A stretch of 37,162 bases of DNA, from positions 1 through 37,162 of the forward strand of contig CADARY010000040.1 of NCBI GenBank assembly GCA_902790375.1. Direction: 5' to 3'. Position numbers and translations under genes: made by a program. How positions within the stretch are numbered: the first letter of the stretch is position 1; each line of letters opens with the position of its first letter. Below are positions 32,531 through 37,162 of the stretch, piece by piece. Below the pieces are notes generated by a model that ran no database searches, was not told the DNA's origin, and saw only the letters and a program-made list of their open reading frames with translations. This DNA is from Oscillospiraceae bacterium. Lineage in GTDB: Bacteria > Bacillota > Clostridia > Oscillospirales > Oscillospiraceae.

Positions 32531-32619
32531 CGTGCGATATAATACATTATATAACACGGTCATCTTCGAAAGCTGACGATTTCAGGCAGATAGCAAAGGA
32601 TACCCTTTTGGCTCGAATA

Positions 32620-32733
32620 TTTGAAACTTGGCAGAAATACAGCTTTTCCATGTTGGATTTGGCTAAAGGATGGGCTTAATTTAGTACATATCGACGGAAA
32701 ACGGCACCTCTTTCATGCACATCTGCAAGAGGT
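32620..32733 (+). repeat. Imperfect ~115-bp direct repeat, copy B
   Basis: Second copy of the 30030-30143 sequence. Upstream (32565-32620) the frame DDFRQIAKDTLLARIFETWQ is also open, so copy B retains more of the ancestral coding end. The two copies bracket the AlbA_2 operon. The rest of 32531-32881 holds only the hairpin and promoter listed next. Confidence 0.65.
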
Positions 32734-32778
32734 GTTCAAAACAGCGCAGCAAGAAGACCGCCGAAGAATGTCTTCCTT

Positions 32779-32817
32779 AAAAAGAAGAATATCGAACCGC
32801 TCGACATTCTTCTTTTT
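32779..32817 (+). terminator. Hairpin upstream of the AAA-ATPase gene
   Basis: aaaaagaagaat (32779-32790) and attcttcttttt (32806-32817), a perfect 12-bp stem whose right arm ends in T5. It would insulate the operon promoter from upstream transcription. Confidence 0.7.
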
Positions 32818-32821
32818 ACAT

Positions 32822-32850
32822 TTGACTTTCTTCTTTTTATTGGTTATACT
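32822..32850 (+). promoter_or_regulatory. Promoter of the ATPase-primase operon
   Basis: TTGACT (32822-32827), 17 bases, TATACT (32845-32850), then AAAAGGAG before the ATG at 32882. Confidence 0.75.
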
Positions 32851-32881
32851 ATATGCGAACCTTATGAAAAGGAGAATGCTT

Positions 32882-34663
32882 ATGCCGGATCCCGGCGCAT
32901 ACAAAGAAGGCGGAACATGGTATATCCCGGCTGATGCGGAAAAGCCCGTTGATGGGCGTGTGCGCACCGGCGCCTACAAGAAAGCGTCGAGCAAAATAAA
33001 GCTGCCTCTCCCGGTTGGCATTTCCGACTACCGGGTCGCGTCAACGGAATACTACTATGTGGACAAGACCCTGATGATCAAGGACTTCCTGGATGAGCGG
33101 CCGCAGGTGGCACTGTTTACCCGCCCTCGGCGCTTTGGCAAAACCCTGAACATGGACATGCTGCGAACCTTCTTTGAGAAAACAGACGAGGATACCTCTG
33201 TCTATTTCCGGGATAAGGCGATCTGGAAGCAGGGAGAGAAATATCGGGCCTATCAGGGGAAATACCCCGTGATCTTCCTCAGCTTCAAGGATGTCAAATG
33301 TGAGACATGGCAGGAAACGCTCCAGAAGTTGGCCGAGATCATCGGCAGCGAATTTGCCCGGCATACAGAGTTGCTCACAACGGAAGCTTGCAACGATGTG
33401 GACAAGGCAACCTTCCGCCGCATTATGGAGCGGGCAGCAAGCGATGTGGAACTCTCCAGCGCCTTGCTGACCTTGACCAGAATGCTCCATGAGCATCATA
33501 AGATTGCACCTATTATCATCATTGATGAATATGACACCCCGATCCAGCAGGGACACACCCGTGATTTTTACGATCAGGTCATCCTGTTTATGCGAAATCT
33601 CTTCTCCGGCGGCCTGAAGGACAACAGCCATCTGACCTTTGGCTTCCTCACTGGGATTCTTCGTGTGGCCAAGGAGAGCATTTTCAGCGGGCTGAACAAT
33701 CTTTCGGTGTATTCTATTATGGACGACAGCTTCAGCGAGTATTTCGGCTTTACCCACAGCGAGGTAAAGCAGATGGCTACCTACTATGGTGCGGGCGGTA
33801 ACTACAGCGAGCTGTGCGAGTGGTATGATGGCTATCGCTTTGGGGAAAGCGACATTTTCAATCCTTGGTCTGTGATCAACTACTTCCAGCGAAAATGTAA
33901 GCTGCAGGCCTATTGGGTATCCACCAGTTCCAACGATGTGATTGGAGAGGTTCTGACCGCGGCTTCAACAGACCTGTACGAAGAAATGTATGCCCTCTTG
34001 CGTGGAGAAACGATTACCGCCTATATTAACACCGGCGTCATTTATCCACAGATCGGCACTGATCCTTCTTCTGTCTATAGCTTTCTTCTGGTCACCGGTT
34101 ATTTAAAGCTGGTCAGCGTTGTCCCGCCGCTGGGAGAGGGCGCGCTGTGCGAGGTTGCCCTGCCCAACCAGGAAATTGCTTTTGTCTATAAGAAAGAGAT
34201 CCTGGATAAGCTCAGCGTGTTTATTCCGCAATCCCTGTCTATATCTATTCAAAAAGCAATTTATTCTGGCAACGTCGATTCTCTGCAAAAACAAATGCGG
34301 CAGCTTTTGCTGCAATCGGTCAGTTCTTTCGATACCTCCCACGAGGATTTTTATCATGGACTGCTGCTCGGACTTTGCGCCATGATGGACAACCGCTACT
34401 ATATCACATCGAACCGGGAATCCGGCGAGGGGCGCTTTGATATCCAGCTTATGCCGAAGACAGATAATCTGCCCGGTATCCTGATCGAAGTGAAATGGAT
34501 GAAGAATGCCAGTCAGCAGGACCTTGCAGCACTTGCGCAGAGCGCGATCCGGCAAATCAACGAAAAGCACTATGAGACCGAGCTTCGTACCCACGGGGTA
34601 AAGCAAATCCTCAAATATGGAGCAGCTTTCAGCGGCAAGAATGTTGAGATTAGCATGGAGTAA
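32882..34663 (+). CDS. AAA-ATPase-like protein with C-terminal PD-(D/E)XK nuclease-like domain
   Basis: 593 aa. The AAA-ATPase-like domain (PF09820 type, about 45-330) starts LPVGISDYRVASTEYYYVDKT and has Walker A RPRRFGKTLN (about 80), Walker B IIIIDEYDTPI (about 215) and YDGYRFG (about 315-321). The C-terminal DUF1703/PD-(D/E)XK-like domain (about 490-593) has GEGRFDIQLMP and ILIEVKWM, the D...EVK core of this nuclease superfamily. The family is widespread and poorly characterised; members are often multicopy in anaerobes. ATG 32882 follows AAGGAG by about 8 bases; upstream in-frame codons run through the promoter and repeat B. It heads the operon; the next gene starts 17 bases later. Confidence 0.88.
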   Translation: MPDPGAYKEGGTWYIPADAEKPVDGRVRTGAYKKASSKIKLPLPVGISDYRVASTEYYYVDKTLMIKDFLDERPQVALFTRPRRFGKTLNMDMLRTFFEKTDEDTSVYFRDKAIWKQGEKYRAYQGKYPVIFLSFKDVKCETWQETLQKLAEIIGSEFARHTELLTTEACNDVDKATFRRIMERAASDVELSSALLTLTRMLHEHHKIAPIIIIDEYDTPIQQGHTRDFYDQVILFMRNLFSGGLKDNSHLTFGFLTGILRVAKESIFSGLNNLSVYSIMDDSFSEYFGFTHSEVKQMATYYGAGGNYSELCEWYDGYRFGESDIFNPWSVINYFQRKCKLQAYWVSTSSNDVIGEVLTAASTDLYEEMYALLRGETITAYINTGVIYPQIGTDPSSVYSFLLVTGYLKLVSVVPPLGEGALCEVALPNQEIAFVYKKEILDKLSVFIPQSLSISIQKAIYSGNVDSLQKQMRQLLLQSVSSFDTSHEDFYHGLLLGLCAMMDNRYYITSNRESGEGRFDIQLMPKTDNLPGILIEVKWMKNASQQDLAALAQSAIRQINEKHYETELRTHGVKQILKYGAAFSGKNVEISME

Positions 34664-34680
34664 GACAGGAGGGCAAGAAC

Positions 34681-35418
34681 ATGACAGAACTGGAGATCAT
34701 GCAGCATGCAAAGGGCTATCTGGATAAGCTGGCCAAGGGAATTGATCCGCTTACTGACCGGGAGGTGCCGGAGGACGACGTCATCAACAATGTCCGCATC
34801 TCCCGCTGCTTATTCTATGTGTCGGATGTGCTGCGGCAGGTGATCGAAAACGGTGGTGTGATCAGCGCTCCCCCGAAGAAGGGAGAGCTTGCGCCCTACG
34901 CGCTGCCCTGCGAGGAGCGCAGCCGCTACACGTTTGGCGAGTGGCCGCTCAGCGCCAGCCAAATTGCGCAGCGGCTCAATGAGCTGGTGGATCTGAGCAC
35001 CGTGCAGAAGCTGAAAACCACCAGCATCACCAAGTTTCTGCTTCAGTCCGGGCTGCTGTTCGAGGAAGAAGCCCCAAACGGCAACAAGAACAAGCGACCG
35101 ACAGAAGCCGGCTGGAAGCTGGGCATTTCTACGCAGCAGCGCAGCGGGCAAAACGGAGACTATACCGCTGTGGTTTATGATCGGCAGGCCCAGCAGTTCA
35201 TTCTGGACAACCTGGACGCCATCATCGCCATTAACGCGACGCCCCTGCATGAAAACCAGGGCAAGCCCTGGGAGCCAGAGGAGGACGCGTATCTGCGGCA
35301 GGCGGTTTTGACTGGTGTTGACGTCAAGGACATGTCCACCGCGCTCAAGCGCACCCGGGCGGCCGTCCGCGCGAGGCTGGAAAAGCTAGGGCTGACGCAG
35401 GAAGGAGGAAAAGCATGA
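34681..35418 (+). CDS. Conserved operon protein with Myb/SANT-like C-terminus
   Basis: 245 aa. The N-terminal helical part contains DDVINNVRISRCLFYVSDVL and ENGGVISAPPKK. The middle (about 85-165) looks like a winged helix (LSASQIAQRLNELVDLSTVQ, TTSITKFLLQSGLLFEEEAP, RPTEAGWKLGI). The end (about 195-240) is WEPEEDAYLRQAVLTGVDVK with RTRAAVRARLEKLGL, a Myb/SANT-like helix-turn-helix. This suggests a nucleic-acid-binding role. AGGAGG lies about 8 bases before the ATG. It overlaps the next gene by ATGA, tying it to the primase gene. The exact family is not named with certainty. Confidence 0.8.
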   Translation: MTELEIMQHAKGYLDKLAKGIDPLTDREVPEDDVINNVRISRCLFYVSDVLRQVIENGGVISAPPKKGELAPYALPCEERSRYTFGEWPLSASQIAQRLNELVDLSTVQKLKTTSITKFLLQSGLLFEEEAPNGNKNKRPTEAGWKLGISTQQRSGQNGDYTAVVYDRQAQQFILDNLDAIIAINATPLHENQGKPWEPEEDAYLRQAVLTGVDVKDMSTALKRTRAAVRARLEKLGLTQEGGKA

Positions 35419-35999
35419 AGAAAGAAAACGGAGCAACTTTGTCGTCCGAAGAAAGCAGTAACTTTTTCCGTCTGTTCCTCCCCTTGCTGCAAGCGGTCAA
35501 TTACAACTATGAGATTAGTGACACGTTGGAGGAACAACTTCGCGCGGGACGCCCCAGTATGAGGGATCTCAAGGAAGTAGCAGCTGCCTTGTGGGAAGAT
35601 ACGGGTATCTTGGACGAATACATAAAAGCAGTTTCTGAGCAATGCGGGCTGCCAGAAGAGGATCGCCTGGTTCTGGAGAGTTGGAAGCATCCGGTCAGCG
35701 CGACGTTTGTCTTGGAGCGGCACCTCTCCAAAGGATCGATTTTTATCAACCCCGAAACCGGAAAGGTCTATTTAGTCAAAGGACTTACACAAAAATGGAG
35801 CGAGATGTTTCCCTGGGCGAAACCACCTATTGTTCTGGAAGCAACACTCATTCCGTTCTGCGGCTGCATCATATCGGACGGCCTTGTAGCACCGCTTCGG
35901 GTCTCCCTGGGGCCCGGATACAAGGAGAGTTTTAAGCAACTATATCTCGAAGCCAAGCAAAGCGGGAAAATCATAACAAATCTTGATAAAGAGCCATGA
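35415..35999 (+). CDS. Unknown protein coupled to primase gene
   Basis: A 194-aa soluble protein with no recognised family. The N-terminal half is helical (FFRLFLPLLQAVNYNYEISD, MRDLKEVAAALWEDTGILDE); the C-terminal half looks beta-rich (SKGSIFINPETGKVYLVKGL, PPIVLEATLIPFCGCIISDG) with a small-barrel-like look. It overlaps both neighbours by four bases (ATGA at 35415 and 35996), so it is made in step with them and probably acts with the primase-containing protein. Confidence 0.8.
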   Translation: MKKENGATLSSEESSNFFRLFLPLLQAVNYNYEISDTLEEQLRAGRPSMRDLKEVAAALWEDTGILDEYIKAVSEQCGLPEEDRLVLESWKHPVSATFVLERHLSKGSIFINPETGKVYLVKGLTQKWSEMFPWAKPPIVLEATLIPFCGCIISDGLVAPLRVSLGPGYKESFKQLYLEAKQSGKIITNLDKEP

Positions 36000-37162
36000 A
36001 TCAAGTCGCTATTCTTTCCGGATCCACATACCAACTGCTAGAAATAATACCCGGACTGGACGATGCGAGCTATGTCCTCTGCGAAAGCGAGAATGGCGAC
36101 CGCTTTGTTTGCCCGCTGAACCGTTGGGAGAATGCAGCTCCCGCCCCAGCGACAAAGGTTCATGCAAAAAGCTCATTGCAGGACAAAATCGCACTTTTTT
36201 TGGAGCTGTTTCACGGGCGTGAGGATGTGTACGCCAAGCGCTGGTACAATTTTAAAACACAAAAATCCGGGTACTCTCCCGCCTGCCGGAATGAGTGGGC
36301 GCGTGGAATCTGCGACAAGAAAAAACACCGCTGTGCCGACTGCCCCAACCGGGAATTCATCTCTCTGTCTCCCGAGATCGTCCGCGCTCACCTGATCGGG
36401 AGGGACGAATTCTGCCGTGATGTGGTCGGCGTCTACCCGCTGCTGCCGGACGACGCGACCCGGCTCCTGTGCGCCGATTTTGACGATGGAGGATGGCAGG
36501 AGGATGTTCACGCCTTTTGTGATGCTGCCAGACGCTGTGGACTGACGCCGGCTGTGGAGCGCTCCCGCTCCGGTGAAGGCGCGCATGTCTGGTTTTTCTT
36601 TGAAGCTCCGGTTCCCGCCGCAGACGCACGCAAGCTGGGCAGCCTGCTCCTGACCGGCGCTATGACGAAGCGCCATGAGCTGAGCTTTCGCTCCTACGAC
36701 CGTCTGTTTCCCAGTCAGGACACCATGCCGAAAGGCGGCTTTGGGAATCTGATCGCCCTGCCGTTTCAGGGACAGGCGCAGAAAAGCGGCAACAGCCTGT
36801 TTGTGGATGAGCATTTCGTGCCCTATCCTGATCAATGGGCCTATCTCTCCGCCCTGCCGCGGATCACCGAGGCGGAACTGGGAAAGGCCCTGTCCTCCTT
36901 CCGCGGTGCGGCGGATACCGGCACGCTGGCAGACAGTAAAGAGAAGCCCTGGGAAAGAGGTTCGAGGCAGGAAAAGGCGCTGACAAAGCTGGATTTCCCG
37001 CTGACGGTTTCGCTGACGCTGGCAGACAGGCTCTATGTGGAGCAGGCGGGCTTGTCCCAAGCCGCGCTCAACCGCATCAAGCGATTGGCAGCTTTCCGTA
37101 ACCCCGACTTCTACAAGTCGCAGGCCATGCGCCTTCCAATCTATGACAAGCCCCGCGTCATC
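35996..37162 (+). CDS. TOTE-type conflict-system protein with primase domain (3' end outside window)
   Basis: Open from the ATG at 35996 to the window edge: 389 codons without a stop. A zinc knuckle is formed by C97, C106, C113 and C116. An archaeo-eukaryotic primase-like domain follows: LLCADFDDGGW with D161/D163 (first metal motif), ERSRSGEGAHVWFFF with S190 and H197 (second motif) and YDRLFPSQD (234-242, third acidic position D242), then GGFGNLIALPFQ. This matches the primase domain seen in TOTE conflict systems, where it is usually fused to a superfamily 2 helicase and nuclease domain; those parts would lie beyond the window. A role in nucleic-acid-targeting defence is inferred from the family. 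Confidence 0.8.
   Translation, partial: MNQVAILSGSTYQLLEIIPGLDDASYVLCESENGDRFVCPLNRWENAAPAPATKVHAKSSLQDKIALFLELFHGREDVYAKRWYNFKTQKSGYSPACRNEWARGICDKKKHRCADCPNREFISLSPEIVRAHLIGRDEFCRDVVGVYPLLPDDATRLLCADFDDGGWQEDVHAFCDAARRCGLTPAVERSRSGEGAHVWFFFEAPVPAADARKLGSLLLTGAMTKRHELSFRSYDRLFPSQDTMPKGGFGNLIALPFQGQAQKSGNSLFVDEHFVPYPDQWAYLSALPRITEAELGKALSSFRGAADTGTLADSKEKPWERGSRQEKALTKLDFPLTVSLTLADRLYVEQAGLSQAALNRIKRLAAFRNPDFYKSQAMRLPIYDKPRVI

Noticed and set aside
32621-32881. N-terminal 87-codon extension of the AAA-ATPase frame
   Set aside because: It crosses repeat copy B, a terminator hairpin and the TTGACT-N17-TATACT promoter; AAGGAG precedes the ATG at 32882.

Overview
The window looks like a chromosomal segment of a GC-rich anaerobic gut Firmicute (Clostridia, probably Oscillospirales). 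The reasons are strong AGGAGG-type ribosome binding sites, frequent TTG and GTG starts, HisZ with short-form HisG, an SdpR/SdpI pair, a YugP-type protease, a permuted GH3 enzyme and a SpoVT/AbrB relic. The species is not resolved.

Layout, 1-25 kb (housekeeping and carbohydrate genes, GC-rich): a minus-strand pair of an MMPL/RND exporter and a secreted GLUG-repeat protein (the latter runs off the left edge); cysK-cysE-GH3 beta-glycosidase; a nearly fully overlapping histidine operon hisZ-G-D-C-B-H-A-F-IE with an S66 (MccF-like) peptidase translationally coupled at its end; a small MITE-like palindromic element; a lipoprotein; a YugP zinc protease; an autoregulated sdpR-sdpI pair with two identical operators; and a minus-strand operon encoding an MGDG-synthase-like glycosyltransferase candidate, a GPH sugar symporter and a GH36 alpha-galactosidase, facing a TetR regulator across a large palindrome.

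Layout, 25-30 kb (accessory): a PepSY-protein gene with its promoter and terminator at 28.07-28.72 kb. A second copy of the same promoter and terminator lies at 25.17-25.40 kb with the coding sequence cleanly missing. Between the copies are an XRE regulator, a small ORF and an AT-rich two-gene module: a protein with a glycine/alanine-rich membrane hairpin between coiled-coil-like arms, and an all-helical partner. I consider this module one of the two best candidates for an undescribed system.

Layout, 30-37 kb (defence-island-like): a degraded spoVT start, a ~115-bp imperfect direct repeat flanking an AlbA_2/Schlafen-like ATPase operon, then a plus-strand operon: AAA-ATPase/PD-(D/E)XK protein, a 245-aa protein with a Myb/SANT-like tail, a 194-aa unknown, and the beginning of a large protein with a zinc knuckle and an archaeo-eukaryotic primase domain of the kind found in TOTE conflict systems. 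The last gene runs off the right edge. Genes 34681-37162 are tightly coupled and form the second candidate system.

No tRNA, rRNA, CRISPR array or intact transposase was recognised.
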